Positions 27,821 to 37,648 of a stretch of DNA of 40,884 nucleotides are shown in pieces. Made by a program: the position numbers and the translations under genes. Location of the stretch: the NCBI GenBank assembly GCA_028825025.1, contig JAPKAX010000005.1, forward strand, positions 1 to 40,884, given 5' to 3'. Numbering within the stretch: position 1 is the first letter of the stretch; every line of letters starts with the position of its first letter. The notes under the pieces are model-generated. The model was given only the letters and a program-made list of their open reading frames with translations, searched no databases and was not told the origin of the DNA. This stretch comes from Rhodospirillales bacterium. Its GTDB lineage: Bacteria > Pseudomonadota > Alphaproteobacteria > Rhodospirillales > Casp-alpha2.

Positions 27821-29716
27821 ATGCTTTCTGCACTTCGTAAACGATCCGGCGGTATCGTCGTAAAGTCTTTGCTGATCCTTCTGATTATCAGTTTTGGTGC
27901 TTGGGGCATTCAAGATTGGCTAAGCCCTGCAATTTCAGGTAATGCCGTAGCCACTGTTGGCGATGATGAAATTGGAACTGTTGAGGTTGATCGACGCGTT
28001 AGGCAAGAAGTTGCCCGTTTGCGACAAATGTTTGGCAATCAATTCTCGCAAGAGCAAGCGCTTAAATTTGGCATCATTGATGGCATCATCAACGAACAAG
28101 TTAACCAATCATTGATCCGCCAAGGGGCATCAGCGCTGGGCGTGACCATTAGTGATAAATTGATTAGCGACGATATTCGCTCGCAATCTGATTTCAAGGG
28201 CATTGCAGGCAATTTTGATCGGGAACGCTTTAATCAGGTTCTTACATCGAATGGATTAACAGAGCAGCGCTATGTAGATATTGTTCGCAGTAGCTTAACA
28301 AACCAGCAATATACAGACAGCTTTCAGTCTGGAGCGCGCGCGCCTAAAATCATGGTTGATGCTATTTACCGCCACCGAAATGAAAAACGAGTTGTTGAAA
28401 TTGCATTAATTAAAGATAAAACTTTTGTTGATGTGGGTGAGCCAGATACATCCAAGATCGAAGCTTTTCATAAAACCAATGCTAAGCAATTTACGGCCCC
28501 TGAATACCGAAAATTCACATTCTTACAACTAGAAGCCATCGATTTGGTTGATGAAATCGAGGTTTCTGAAGAAGACATTCAAGATTCTTATGAAGCGCGC
28601 CTTGATGAATTTGTAACGGTCGAAAAACGCCATGTTTTACAAATGGTGCTTTCAGATGAAGAACAAGCCAAAAAAGCGCAAACTGAACTTCTAACGGGGC
28701 GTGAGTTTGCAATTGTTGCTAAAGAAGTTGCTGACTTGGATGAAGCAACTCTTGATTTGGGCGTTGTTACTAAAAATGATTTGTTACCCGCACTCGCAGA
28801 TCCTGCATTTGCACTTATGCAAGGGGTGGCATCGACACCTATTAAAAGTGCGCTGGGTTGGCATTTGCTGAAAGTTACTAAAATTGAAGCGGGTGGCACT
28901 AAAAAGATTACTGAAGTTCGTGATGTATTGAAAAATGATATCGCCAAGGAAAGGGCTGTTGATAGCCTTTATAATCTTTCCCGAACTTTGGAAGATGAAT
29001 TGGGCGGAGGCGCTTCGATTGAAGAAGCCGCGTCGAATATGAATTTTAAAATTGCTTCCGTTGTTGCTATGGATCAAGCGGGCAAAGATTTGGCTGGTAA
29101 AGCGGTTACTGGAATTCCGGCTGGCCGTGCCTTCATTCAAACAACGTTTACTACGGAAGAAGGTGAAGATAGTCAATTAACCGAATCCGGTCCGGAAGGT
29201 TTTTTTGTGGTACGTATCGATGGAGTAACAGCCCCAGCGCTTCGCCCTATTAATACCGTTCGTGCACAAGTCATTGACGCTTGGAAAGCCAAGCAACGGA
29301 GTGAAAAGTCGAAACAACAAGCTGCTAAAATGGCTGCAGACTTAAATAACGGAAAAGCTTTATCCGATATTGTTGGCTCCTATTCCCTGACGTCAACTGT
29401 AAGCAAACCATTTAAGCGCAATGATAATGGAACGGATTCTGGATTATCGCCAGAATTAGTAAAGAAGGTTTTTGATTTAGAAAAAACCAAAGCAACCGAA
29501 GGCAAGGCAGCAGCAGGACATCAAGTTGTTGTTCTTGCGTCTGTAACGAAGGCAAACCCTAGCGCCGACAAAGTCGGTGTTGATGCTGTGCGTGATGCCT
29601 TGTCGCAATCGCTAAAAGATGATGTGACGGCTCAGCTAACAACTGCTTTGCGTCAAGAAATCGGTGTTGATATCAATCGTCCTTTGCTCAATAAAATGTA
29701 TAACGGTGAGCAATAA
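27821..29716 (+). CDS. ppiD: Peptidyl-prolyl isomerase PpiD-like periplasmic chaperone (SurA_N)
   Basis: The 631-residue protein has one N-terminal transmembrane segment (VVKSLLILLIISFGAWGIQDW, about 12-35), a SurA_N chaperone region (about 40-190, AVATVGDDEIGTVEVDRRVRQEVARL), and a parvulin domain near residues 265-360 (EKRHVLQMVLSDEE; FALMQGVASTPIKSALGWHLLKV). The C-terminal half is charged and helical. It is anchored in the inner membrane facing the periplasm and helps fold outer membrane and secreted proteins. Length is normal. trpE follows 39 bases downstream. Confidence 0.95.
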   Translation: MLSALRKRSGGIVVKSLLILLIISFGAWGIQDWLSPAISGNAVATVGDDEIGTVEVDRRVRQEVARLRQMFGNQFSQEQALKFGIIDGIINEQVNQSLIRQGASALGVTISDKLISDDIRSQSDFKGIAGNFDRERFNQVLTSNGLTEQRYVDIVRSSLTNQQYTDSFQSGARAPKIMVDAIYRHRNEKRVVEIALIKDKTFVDVGEPDTSKIEAFHKTNAKQFTAPEYRKFTFLQLEAIDLVDEIEVSEEDIQDSYEARLDEFVTVEKRHVLQMVLSDEEQAKKAQTELLTGREFAIVAKEVADLDEATLDLGVVTKNDLLPALADPAFALMQGVASTPIKSALGWHLLKVTKIEAGGTKKITEVRDVLKNDIAKERAVDSLYNLSRTLEDELGGGASIEEAASNMNFKIASVVAMDQAGKDLAGKAVTGIPAGRAFIQTTFTTEEGEDSQLTESGPEGFFVVRIDGVTAPALRPINTVRAQVIDAWKAKQRSEKSKQQAAKMAADLNNGKALSDIVGSYSLTSTVSKPFKRNDNGTDSGLSPELVKKVFDLEKTKATEGKAAAGHQVVVLASVTKANPSADKVGVDAVRDALSQSLKDDVTAQLTTALRQEIGVDINRPLLNKMYNGEQ

Positions 29717-29755
29717 GGCCGTTAAGTAGGCCGTAGATTGGAAGTTTGATCGGTT

Positions 29756-31279
29756 ATGAAGTCTTTACCTGATTTAGGCGATTTTATACGCGCGTATGAG
29801 CAAAGTGAGCCACAGATCGTTTGGACGACCTTGGTTGCTGATTTAGAAACACCTGTTTCTGTAATGCTTAAAATTGCCCGTTCGCGGCCCAATAGTTTTT
29901 TGTTGGAATCTGTTGAAGGGGGCGAAATTCGTGGACGCTACTCGTTTGTAGGGCTTAATCCTGATGTGATTTGGCGTTGCTTTGGCAACCGGGTTGAAAT
30001 TAATCGCAATATTGCAGAGGGCAGTAAAACATTTGTCCCCTGCCCGGTTGGTGATGCATCAGGTGCCCTAGACTCGTTGCGCAGTTTGGTTGCGGAAAGC
30101 CGGATCGAACTTCCAGACGGAATGCCCCCTATGGCGGCTGGGCTGGTTGGTTACATGGCATACGACATGGTGCGCTTGGCGGAAAACCTACCTGATAACA
30201 ACCCTAATACGCTGAACGTTCCAGATAGTATTTTTTTACGCCCAACTGTTATTGCAACGTTTGATTCACTTGAAGACACAGTGACCATTGTGACCCCTGT
30301 ATGGCCTGACCAGCAAACATGCGCCAATGCTGCCTACAAAGCTGCTGAAGAACGGCTTCAGGCTGTAGTCACTGATTTTGACCGCGCCTTGCCACCGCGC
30401 GCTGCTGCTGAAGATGTGCAAACCGAAATGGTTGAGCCACAATCAAACTGTAGCCGTGAAGAATTTCATGCCATGGTCAAAAAGGCTGTGGAATATATTA
30501 AAGCGGGTGACGCGTTCCAGATTGTTCCCTCTCAACGCTTTCGCGTTCCGTTTAAATTACCACCCTTTGCGCTGTATCGCTCGCTTCGTCGTTTAAACCC
30601 ATCGCCGTTTTTGTTCTTCCTCGATTTTGATGAATTCTCAGTTGTTGGCTCAAGCCCTGAAATTTTGGTCCGTGTTCGCGATGGTGAAATCACATTACGG
30701 CCCTTAGCTGGGACCCGTAAACGCGGTGCCAATGTGGAAGAAGATAAAGCGTTAGCAGAAGATTTGTTGTCGGACCCCAAAGAACGCGCTGAACATTTGA
30801 TGTTGTTGGATTTAGGCCGCAATGATGTCGGCCGGGTTGCCAAAATCGGAACCGTAAAACCGACTGTACAATTCATGATCGAATATTATTCTCATGTTAT
30901 GCACATTGCCTCGAACGTGGTTGGTGAATTAGATGATGAAAAGTATGACGCCATTGACGCACTTTTGGCTGGGTTCCCAGCCGGCACGGTTTCGGGTGCC
31001 CCCAAAGTAAGGGCCATGGAAATTATTGATGAGCTAGAGCCTGAACGCCGGGGCGTTTATGGCGGATGTATTGGCTACTTTGGTGCTGATGGCGATATGG
31101 ATACGTGTATTGCGTTGCGGACAGCTGTTGTAAAAGATGAAGTGGTTTATATCCAAGCGGGCGGTGGTGTGGTTGCCGATAGCGATCCTGAGTTTGAATA
31201 TCAAGAATCGATCAATAAAGCCAAAGCCCTTGTTCGCGCAGCCCATGAAGCAGAGCGCTTTGTAATCGACGGCAAATAA
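29756..31279 (+). CDS. trpE: Anthranilate synthase component I
   Basis: The 507-residue enzyme makes anthranilate from chorismate, the first step of tryptophan synthesis. The N-terminal region has the feedback motif FLLESVEGGEIRGRYSF that binds tryptophan. The catalytic domain shows IVPSQRF, GSSPEILVRVRDGEITLRPLAGTRKRG, LLMLLDLGRNDVGRV-like sequence, FPAGTVSGAPKVRAMEIID and GGCIGYFG. No amidotransferase domain is fused, so a separate TrpG is needed and is outside the window. Location just after ppiD is typical for the class. Confidence 0.97.
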   Translation: MKSLPDLGDFIRAYEQSEPQIVWTTLVADLETPVSVMLKIARSRPNSFLLESVEGGEIRGRYSFVGLNPDVIWRCFGNRVEINRNIAEGSKTFVPCPVGDASGALDSLRSLVAESRIELPDGMPPMAAGLVGYMAYDMVRLAENLPDNNPNTLNVPDSIFLRPTVIATFDSLEDTVTIVTPVWPDQQTCANAAYKAAEERLQAVVTDFDRALPPRAAAEDVQTEMVEPQSNCSREEFHAMVKKAVEYIKAGDAFQIVPSQRFRVPFKLPPFALYRSLRRLNPSPFLFFLDFDEFSVVGSSPEILVRVRDGEITLRPLAGTRKRGANVEEDKALAEDLLSDPKERAEHLMLLDLGRNDVGRVAKIGTVKPTVQFMIEYYSHVMHIASNVVGELDDEKYDAIDALLAGFPAGTVSGAPKVRAMEIIDELEPERRGVYGGCIGYFGADGDMDTCIALRTAVVKDEVVYIQAGGGVVADSDPEFEYQESINKAKALVRAAHEAERFVIDGK

Positions 31280-31300
31280 GTTTTCTTAATCGCCGTCGAT
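31265..31300. terminator. Hairpin between convergent trpE and ridA-like genes
   Basis: ATCGACGGC and GCCGTCGAT pair perfectly across an 18-base loop that contains the trpE stop and a further short inner stem (TAAG/CTTA). It is the only strong structure in the gap between two convergent genes, so it may terminate both. Runs of T are short, and the left arm is trpE coding sequence, which lowers confidence. Confidence 0.45.
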
Positions 31301-31309
31301 ATAAAGAAA

Positions 31310-31660
31310 TCAGTCGATAGCAGCGGTTACTAAAATCTCAACAAAAATACCAGGGTTTGCCATCCGAGATTCTACACAGGCGCGAGTTGGCGCATTTCCC
31401 GGTGATAACCATGCATCCCAAGCGACGTTCATTTCATCAAATTTACGTATATCATCCAACCAAATTTGAGCTGTTAATAGCTTTGATTTATCGGTTCCTG
31501 CTTGAGCCAAATAATCATCAATGTGGACTAAGATTTGGTTCGTTTGATCCGTAGTCGATGCATATAAATCATCACCGACAAGGCCTGATAGATGCGCAAC
31601 ATTACCATGGATGACAACTTTGGACATGCGGTGATTGGTATCAATTCTTTTTATAGTCAT
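31310..31660 (-). CDS. RidA/YjgF family protein
   Basis: The 116-residue protein fits the Rid family: HRMSKVVIHGNVAHLSGLVG, the central HIDDYLAQAGTDKSKLL and the C-terminal PTRACVESRMANPGIFVEILVTAA, where the Arg of TRACVE corresponds to the imine-binding arginine. RidA proteins hydrolyse reactive enamine/imine intermediates made by PLP enzymes such as threonine dehydratase; one such enzyme is encoded at 750-1739. No clear Shine-Dalgarno is visible. It is convergent with trpE. Confidence 0.9.
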   Translation of the reverse strand: MTIKRIDTNHRMSKVVIHGNVAHLSGLVGDDLYASTTDQTNQILVHIDDYLAQAGTDKSKLLTAQIWLDDIRKFDEMNVAWDAWLSPGNAPTRACVESRMANPGIFVEILVTAAID

Positions 31661-31695
31661 TGTTACTTAGCCTTTGTTTGTTAAAGGAATAGCTG

Positions 31696-32895
31696 CTATT
31701 TTGGCATAGAAACCAATTTGATCAAAGCTGAAACCGGCACCAACTGGAAATTATCCATGTCATTTTCTTCAAGCCAAAACTTTAACGCCTTGAGTGTCGC
31801 ATCACGCGGGTGGCCAATAGCGACCGCATAGCCTTGCTTTTTTGCCAATCGTTTAACGGCGCTCAAACGTTTTTTTATCTCATTGATATCGTCAATGTGA
31901 TCTAAAAATATGTTACGTGCAATAAAAGGAACGCCAATTTGATTGGCTGCAATTTGGCCTTTGGTTGATCCTGATGTGACGGAATCTAAAAAGATAAGTT
32001 CCCGTTTTTTAAGCTCCCGCATTACCGTCCGCATGCCCTCTAAATGTGAAGTGAACCGAGACCCCATGTGATTGTTAATGCCGACAAAACCAGAAAACTG
32101 CTCTAACCCCCATTTTAAGGCCGAAATTGTTTCGCTGGATGGCACACCACTGAGCAATACATTTGGCCCCGGATCAACATCAGAGCTCGAGGGCTCCATT
32201 GGAACGTGAAGCATTAATTCATGCCCTGCTTCGCGCGCTTTTTGGGTTTGATGAGCTAAATCACGGGCATATGTAAGATACGATAACGTCAATGGGCCTT
32301 TAAGCTGGGTTGCAATGCGCGAGCGCCTTTGATCAACCCCCATATCATCGAGAACAATCGCTATTTTCGGCTTATTGCTCAAATTAACAGGAAGCGCATT
32401 CTTTAACCAATGGGGCTTTTCCGTATCAGGTTCAATCCGTGCCAATTGCACTACAGCTGAACCTAGTTGTTTAGGCAATGGGGATGTTGGTTCTTCAGCT
32501 TTTAATTGAGGTGTCTGCTGAATAGGGGCAACAATTGGGGCTGGTTTTGTTTCAATGATAGGGGGAATTGTTATTGCAGGATATTCAACAATCCCTTGAG
32601 GCAATGCTTCTTCGTAGGCGCGGGGTTTGTCTTCGCTTTCATGGGGTTCTGGATGTACTATTTTTGCTTTGGGCGCAGGCTGAGGTTCAACGATTTTTGG
32701 CTGTATGTTTTGAGCTGTTGCAGGTGCAGGTGTTTCATGGTTCAGAATTTTTTGTGATGTAGTTGGGGTGTCCTTTTTTAAGACGTAGCCCATGCCATAA
32801 CCAATACCAATCCCAAACAGAGCTAAACCAACCAGTATCGCTTGTCGGGCGGGGTTCGGTTTAAAATTAAGCAGTGCGGATGTTTTTTTGAGCAT
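31696..32895 (-). CDS. Divergent polysaccharide deacetylase family protein (YibQ-like)
   Basis: About 399 residues when started at the ATG of MLKKTSALLNF (32895); the track's GTG start adds seven residues. It has a short N-terminal tail, a transmembrane helix (PARQAILVGLALFGIGIGYGMGYVL), a Pro/Gln/Glu-rich periplasmic linker (about 40-170) and a C-terminal polysaccharide deacetylase fold (IAIVLDDMGVDQRRS; LMLHVPMEP; GINNHMGSRFT; LIFLDSVTSGST; GHPRDATLKAL). The Asp-Asp and His residues suggest a metal site. The family is secreted or anchored and lies near envC/ctpA genes in other alphaproteobacteria; those are absent here. Substrate unknown. Confidence 0.9.
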   Translation of the reverse strand: MLKKTSALLNFKPNPARQAILVGLALFGIGIGYGMGYVLKKDTPTTSQKILNHETPAPATAQNIQPKIVEPQPAPKAKIVHPEPHESEDKPRAYEEALPQGIVEYPAITIPPIIETKPAPIVAPIQQTPQLKAEEPTSPLPKQLGSAVVQLARIEPDTEKPHWLKNALPVNLSNKPKIAIVLDDMGVDQRRSRIATQLKGPLTLSYLTYARDLAHQTQKAREAGHELMLHVPMEPSSSDVDPGPNVLLSGVPSSETISALKWGLEQFSGFVGINNHMGSRFTSHLEGMRTVMRELKKRELIFLDSVTSGSTKGQIAANQIGVPFIARNIFLDHIDDINEIKKRLSAVKRLAKKQGYAVAIGHPRDATLKALKFWLEENDMDNFQLVPVSALIKLVSMPK

Positions 32896-32942
32896 GTGTT
32901 CTTTTGCCTTCGTCACACATAAAAGGAAAGCTCAATTTCTAA

Positions 32943-34181
32943 TTATGCGCTGCGGCGTCTTGATTTAAGTTGACCCATTAAAAGCCATACAGCGATCGAC
33001 ATGTTAAGTAAGTTCCATGCAATACCATTTAAGAATGCTGCTTGATAAGAGCCGGTGAGGTCAAATATTAATCCTGACAACCAACCGCCTAAGGCCATAC
33101 CACCAACCGTCGCCATCAGAACTAAGCTCACCCGCGCCCCTGCTTCTTTAGCTGGCATGTATTCGCGTACAATCAACGCATAACTGGGCACAATGCCACC
33201 TTGTGCGAGGCCAAAAAAGGCAGAGACAACGTAAAGCGAGGCCAATCCATCGAAAGGAATATAAAACAACAGGGCCATGCATTGCAGTACTGAGCCAATA
33301 ATCAGGGTCCATACGCCACCGATTTTGTCACCAATCATGCCTGAAACCAATCGGCTAACAATACCAAAGCCGAGCATTAACGATAGCATTTCAGCGCCCC
33401 GGGTAACGCCATAACCCAAATCACCACAATAAGCGACGATATGAACTTGTGGCATCGACATGGCAACGCAGCAGGCAATACCCGCAATAACTAAAATGGT
33501 TTGCAAGGCACGCGGGGAAATGTTTAAGCGGAACCTATTACTGTGGCCATCACTTTGGCCTGCAACAAAATTCAAATTAGGCCGCCTGCGCAATAAAAAA
33601 GCCAATGGGACCATGGTACAAATACAAAACACACCAACAGCTATGTATGAGGTGCGCCATCCATAGTATTCGATACCATAGGTTAAAAGTGGTGGCCAAA
33701 TGGTGCCAGATACGTAATTTCCGCTAGCGACAATAGCAATTGCAATGCCGCGCCGTTTTACGAACCAGTGGGTGATATCGGCAACCAAAGGCGCAAAGGA
33801 TGCTGAACTGCCTAACATTCCAATACAAACCGCTTGAACAGCAATGAATTGCCATAGGCTTGTTGTATATGCAGCAAGAATATAGCCAGAACCCATAATA
33901 AGTGCGCTGAAGAATAAGGGGACAAACACGCCTCTTTTATCGGCCAATCGCCCCATAAAGACACCGCCTGTCGCAAATCCGATCATGGTCGCCATATAGG
34001 GCAATGAAGCATCGGCGCGACTGATATTAAATTCTGCCTCGATGGTTGGTAGAATAACAACAACAGACCACATACCAACGCCACCAATCGTGCTCATAGC
34101 CAATGAAACGACTAAGCGCCACCAAGAATAGGCGCTGTCGGGTTGATCGGGTATTAGATGAGATTGTGTTTGATCTGGCAT
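32943..34181 (-). CDS. Major facilitator superfamily transporter
   Basis: The 412-residue integral membrane protein has twelve predicted helices. The MFS loop signature is GRLADKRGVFVP between helices 2 and 3, with SGMIGDKIGGVW as the matching loop in the second half. It looks like the monocarboxylate/oxalate-formate-like branch (helix 1 region MSTIGGVGMWSVVVILPTIEAEFNISRADASLPYMATMIG). It is transcribed away from the SMP-30/TauD genes; with the EamA gene upstream it may import or export the substrate of that cluster, which is inference. Confidence 0.88.
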   Translation of the reverse strand: MPDQTQSHLIPDQPDSAYSWWRLVVSLAMSTIGGVGMWSVVVILPTIEAEFNISRADASLPYMATMIGFATGGVFMGRLADKRGVFVPLFFSALIMGSGYILAAYTTSLWQFIAVQAVCIGMLGSSASFAPLVADITHWFVKRRGIAIAIVASGNYVSGTIWPPLLTYGIEYYGWRTSYIAVGVFCICTMVPLAFLLRRRPNLNFVAGQSDGHSNRFRLNISPRALQTILVIAGIACCVAMSMPQVHIVAYCGDLGYGVTRGAEMLSLMLGFGIVSRLVSGMIGDKIGGVWTLIIGSVLQCMALLFYIPFDGLASLYVVSAFFGLAQGGIVPSYALIVREYMPAKEAGARVSLVLMATVGGMALGGWLSGLIFDLTGSYQAAFLNGIAWNLLNMSIAVWLLMGQLKSRRRSA

Positions 34182-34262
34182 GTATTGAAATTCAATGCGT
34201 TAGAGTTAATGTGACGTGTACTCCCGTTTAAGGAGTGGGTCAAAGTTTACTCGGCTTAGAAG

Positions 34263-35177
34263 TTAAGTTTTCGTTTTGCCGCGCTCTGAAAGTAAAATGC
34301 CACCAAGGACCAATACCAGTGCCATACCGTGGAATAATTTGAACGGCTCGTTCAAAATTAAAACGGATAACCCAGAAGCAAAGATGGGGGCCAAGTTGAT
34401 CATCACCCCTGCCCTGCCCGGCCCAATCAGCTTAACCGCATGAATGAACGACAACTGAGCTAAAAAGGATGGGAATAATGTTATTAACCCGGCATAAATC
34501 CAGCCTTTTGGGCTTGGAGCCAAAAATTGACCTGAATAGACTTCAATCGCAACCATTGGCAAGGATGCTAAAAATGCAGCTCCAGCCATGACTGTAAACA
34601 TCCCCATTGCTGAAACTTGCGGTCGGTTGCGCAATCCAACCGTATATGCGGCATAAAAAGAACAGGCGACGATCATTATCAGATCACCGATATTGAATGT
34701 AAGGTTTCTTAAATTTGCTATGTCACCACCTGAAGCGACGATCACAACGCCCACAAATGCTACAGAAACCCCAGCCGCTTGCATCAACGTAACGGGAGTG
34801 CGGAAAGCAACAAAGGCACCAAAAAATACAAATATTGGGATGGAGCCTTGTAAAATCCCAATGTTTACGCCGCTTGTTGAATGCGATGCGACATAAAACA
34901 AAGCGTTAAAACTGGCGTATCCAACTATACCCATTATCGAGAAAAATAATAAATGTTTGCGTAATTGCGGCCAATCGCGCCGTACGGGTTTATTGAAAAA
35001 AACCAAAAGGAGAACTGCAACACCAAACCAGCGAATAGATACAATTGCCATTGGCGAAATTTCGCCAACTATTAATTTCCCAAATACAGCGTTGAAGCCC
35101 CAACAAAGTGTTGTGAAGACAAGCATAACGTAAGCCAACCATGTTTTTTCTAAAATCGATACAGAAGGTGACGTCAC
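34263..35177 (-). CDS. EamA/DMT-family transporter
   Basis: A 304-residue protein with ten predicted membrane helices and two EamA repeats (LVFTTLCWGFNAVFGKLIVGEISPMAIVSIRWFGVAVLLL in the first, YAGLITLFPSFLAQLSFIHAVKLIGPGRAGVMINLAPIFASGL in the second). Such proteins export or import small metabolites. The start is GTG, with AAGGA about 9 bases upstream. It is divergent from the SMP-30 gene, with about 150 bases between. Confidence 0.9.
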   Translation of the reverse strand: MTSPSVSILEKTWLAYVMLVFTTLCWGFNAVFGKLIVGEISPMAIVSIRWFGVAVLLLVFFNKPVRRDWPQLRKHLLFFSIMGIVGYASFNALFYVASHSTSGVNIGILQGSIPIFVFFGAFVAFRTPVTLMQAAGVSVAFVGVVIVASGGDIANLRNLTFNIGDLIMIVACSFYAAYTVGLRNRPQVSAMGMFTVMAGAAFLASLPMVAIEVYSGQFLAPSPKGWIYAGLITLFPSFLAQLSFIHAVKLIGPGRAGVMINLAPIFASGLSVLILNEPFKLFHGMALVLVLGGILLSERGKTKT

Positions 35178-35325
35178 AACCGGTAATCCTTGTTAAGCGC
35201 AACACAGCCAAGTGTTGAAAGTTAATAAGGTGCTTCTTCTATACCTGTAAAGAACAAAGCCTTTCTTGCCCCAACGAATTCTGTCGAATAGGATATTTGT
35301 TAACATAAATTCCATTGGGAAATTG

Positions 35326-36297
35326 ATGATGACAACTGATACCCCTAAAAGCGCTGGATGGCGAGATTACCCCCGCTACCCAGACACTGCTATTGAAGCC
35401 TTGGACGATCGGTTCAATAAATATATGATTTTTAGTGCTGCTGTTGAGCGCTTGTATACAGGTGCTCGGTGGTCAGAAGGCCCTGTGTGGTTTGGTGATG
35501 GGCGTTATTTGCTGTGGAGCGACATTCCGAACAATCGAATTCTTAAATGGGAAGAAGAAACCGAAAACGTAAGCGTATATCGCAAGCCAACTAATTTTGG
35601 AAATGGCCATACCAGAGACCGCGTTGGACGCTTGATTACGTGCGAGCATGGCGGGCGTGTCACGCGCACAGAATATGATGGAATGATTACTGTCATAATG
35701 GACAGCTGGCAAGGAAAACCGCTCAATTCACCCAATGACGTTGTTGTTAAGTCCGATGGATCTATTTGGTTCACGGACCCACCCTTTGGTCTTTTAGGGA
35801 ATTACGAAGGTAATAAACGCGAGCAAGAATTACCGGCGGCAACGTACCGGGTCGATGGAGAAACGCTTAAAGCAACGATGGTTGCTGACAATGTGTTGGG
35901 GCCAAATGGATTGGCGTTTTCACCCGATGAAAGCATACTTTATATCGTCGAATCGCGGGGTGAGCCGTTCCGTAAAATTGTTGTCTTTGATGTCTCAGAA
36001 AATGGTCGTCAAATCGCGAACAAGCGGGTTTTTATTGATGCGGGTTCGGGCGGTACACCGGATGGGTTTCGGGTCGATATTGACGGTAATTTGTGGTGTG
36101 GTTGGGGTATGGGCAGCGATGATTTAGATGGGGTTTTGGTTTTTGCATCTGATGGAGCTAAAATTGGCCGTATTCGTTTGCCAGAACGATGTGCGAATGT
36201 ATGTTTTGGCGGGTTGAAGCGCAATCGTTTGTTTATGGCGGCCAGCCAATCCATGTATTCTTTATATGTGAACACCCAAGGCGTCGCAGGAGGTTGA
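35326..36297 (+). CDS. SMP-30/gluconolactonase family protein
   Basis: About 323 residues from the ATG at 35326 (MMTTDTPKSAGWRDYPRYPD), with GGGA five bases before it; the track start at 35266 adds a non-conserved leader. It is a six-bladed beta-propeller lactonase with the metal ligands of the family: Glu in RWSEGPVWF, Asn in LNSPNDVVV, NGLAFSPDES and Asp in GTPDGFRVD. It should open a sugar-acid or other lactone ring. The start of the tauD-like gene follows one base after its stop, with AGGAGGT inside its own last codons, so the two are an operon. Confidence 0.9.
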   Translation: MMTTDTPKSAGWRDYPRYPDTAIEALDDRFNKYMIFSAAVERLYTGARWSEGPVWFGDGRYLLWSDIPNNRILKWEEETENVSVYRKPTNFGNGHTRDRVGRLITCEHGGRVTRTEYDGMITVIMDSWQGKPLNSPNDVVVKSDGSIWFTDPPFGLLGNYEGNKREQELPAATYRVDGETLKATMVADNVLGPNGLAFSPDESILYIVESRGEPFRKIVVFDVSENGRQIANKRVFIDAGSGGTPDGFRVDIDGNLWCGWGMGSDDLDGVLVFASDGAKIGRIRLPERCANVCFGGLKRNRLFMAASQSMYSLYVNTQGVAGG

Positions 36298-36298
36298 T

Positions 36299-37141
36299 AT
36301 GACCGTAGAGATGCATCCACTAAATCCTTATTTCGGTGCAGATATCACAGGAATAGATGTCTCCAAGGGTGTTGATGACGCTGAGTTTTCTCAGATTTGG
36401 GACAATTTTAACGAATACGGTCTGATCTCTCTTCGTGGACAACATTTATCAGTCGACGATCAAGTTAAATTAGGCCGCCGGTTTGGAGATGTGCAAATCC
36501 ATGTCATGAACCAATATCACATCAGTGGTCACCCGGAAGTGTATTATTTATCGAATTTAGATGAAGACGGAAACCCCAACGGTAAACACCCGGATAAAGG
36601 AACAATGTTTTGGCACACTGATGGCTCGTGGCGTGATCGGCCTGGGTTGGCGACGATTATGGTCGCAGAAATTATCCCGGATGAAGGGGGTGAAACTCAC
36701 TTTTATTGCACTGAAGCCGGATATGCAGCGTTAGATGACGATACAAAAACCAAGGTTCAGGGGTTGCGGGTTACCCATAATTTGGATTTCTCGCGCAATC
36801 GCCGCCATGGTGAAGAGCCGATGACTGAGGCGCAAAAGAAAGCGGCACCCCCTGTGACCCACCCCATGGTCCGAACCCACCCTGTAACAGGACGTAAAAG
36901 CCTTTTTCTTGGTGATCATGCCGAATGCATTGAGGGTATGGATTACGAAGAAGGCCGGAAATTAATTGAAGAGTTAAACGCCCAAATGGTCCGTCCTGAA
37001 TTTGTTTATGCGCACAAATACCGTCCGGGTGACATTATTGCTTGGGATAACCGGCGTACATTGCATAAATCGACCCCCTACGATGTGGCAACGGAACGCA
37101 GGGTCATGCGCAGAACAACCATTTTAGGTGATCCACCCTAA
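36299..37141 (+). CDS. TauD/TfdA family Fe(II)/2-oxoglutarate dioxygenase
   Basis: The intact 280-residue protein has the iron-binding facial triad: His and Asp in MFWHTDGSWRDRP and the distal His in TLHKSTPYD, followed by the 2-oxoglutarate-binding Arg region RRVMRRTTILG. The family hydroxylates substrates such as taurine, 2,4-D, sulfate esters or other organic acids; the substrate is unknown. AGGAGGT gives a strong ribosome site. It is a distant relative, not a recent duplicate, of the broken dioxygenase at 22926. Its stop overlaps the next gene as TAATG. Confidence 0.9.
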   Translation: MTVEMHPLNPYFGADITGIDVSKGVDDAEFSQIWDNFNEYGLISLRGQHLSVDDQVKLGRRFGDVQIHVMNQYHISGHPEVYYLSNLDEDGNPNGKHPDKGTMFWHTDGSWRDRPGLATIMVAEIIPDEGGETHFYCTEAGYAALDDDTKTKVQGLRVTHNLDFSRNRRHGEEPMTEAQKKAAPPVTHPMVRTHPVTGRKSLFLGDHAECIEGMDYEEGRKLIEELNAQMVRPEFVYAHKYRPGDIIAWDNRRTLHKSTPYDVATERRVMRRTTILGDPP

Positions 37142-37601
37142 TGAGCACCGATTACATAACTGTTACTGATGCCCCAGATGCGGCACCGTGGCTGATTATG
37201 GTTCATGGTATAATCCAAGACCACCGGGTGTTTTCGTCTCAGGTTGTGGCCTTTAAGGAACAATACCGTATTTTGTTGATCGATTTACCCGGGCATGGGT
37301 TATCAACGTATGTTCCCGGTCCATATGGGCATGTGGAAATGATGGAACACGTACGCCGTATTTGGGATCAAGCCGCAATTGGGCCTGCGCATTTTGGGCA
37401 ACGCATACGGGTACGGCTGTTGGGTTGTTACTGGCTGTCCAAGAGCCAAAGCGCTTTAGGTCATTTATTTTAGAAGGTGCCGTGATCTCTGGCTACGATA
37501 TGCCATATGTTAACGGAACATTAGGGCAAGCATGCGTCGTCGCGCGCTCCAAAGGACCGAAAACAGCTAAGGGCCATGGGTCCCTAATTTATCCCACATA
37601 A
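37141..37601 (+). pseudogene. Alpha/beta hydrolase, frameshifted and C-terminally truncated
   Basis: The ATG overlaps the dioxygenase stop. The first frame encodes the hydrolase N-terminus (WLIMVHGIIQDHRVF, YRILLIDLPGHGLS), then slips at about position 37390 near a TTTT run. The next frame carries on as ATHTGTAVGLLLAVQEPKRFRSFILEGAVI and ends at a TAA at 37599. The rest of the roughly 250-residue fold is missing. The nucleophile elbow reads ATHTG, with His where Ser is usual, so the parent may have been an unusual member or already altered. In life it would have been the third gene of the SMP-30/TauD operon. Confidence 0.85.
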
Positions 37602-37648
37602 ATTTAAGGGCGTGTGACATTCCAAATCGTGGTAGTATCTGTTCCTGA

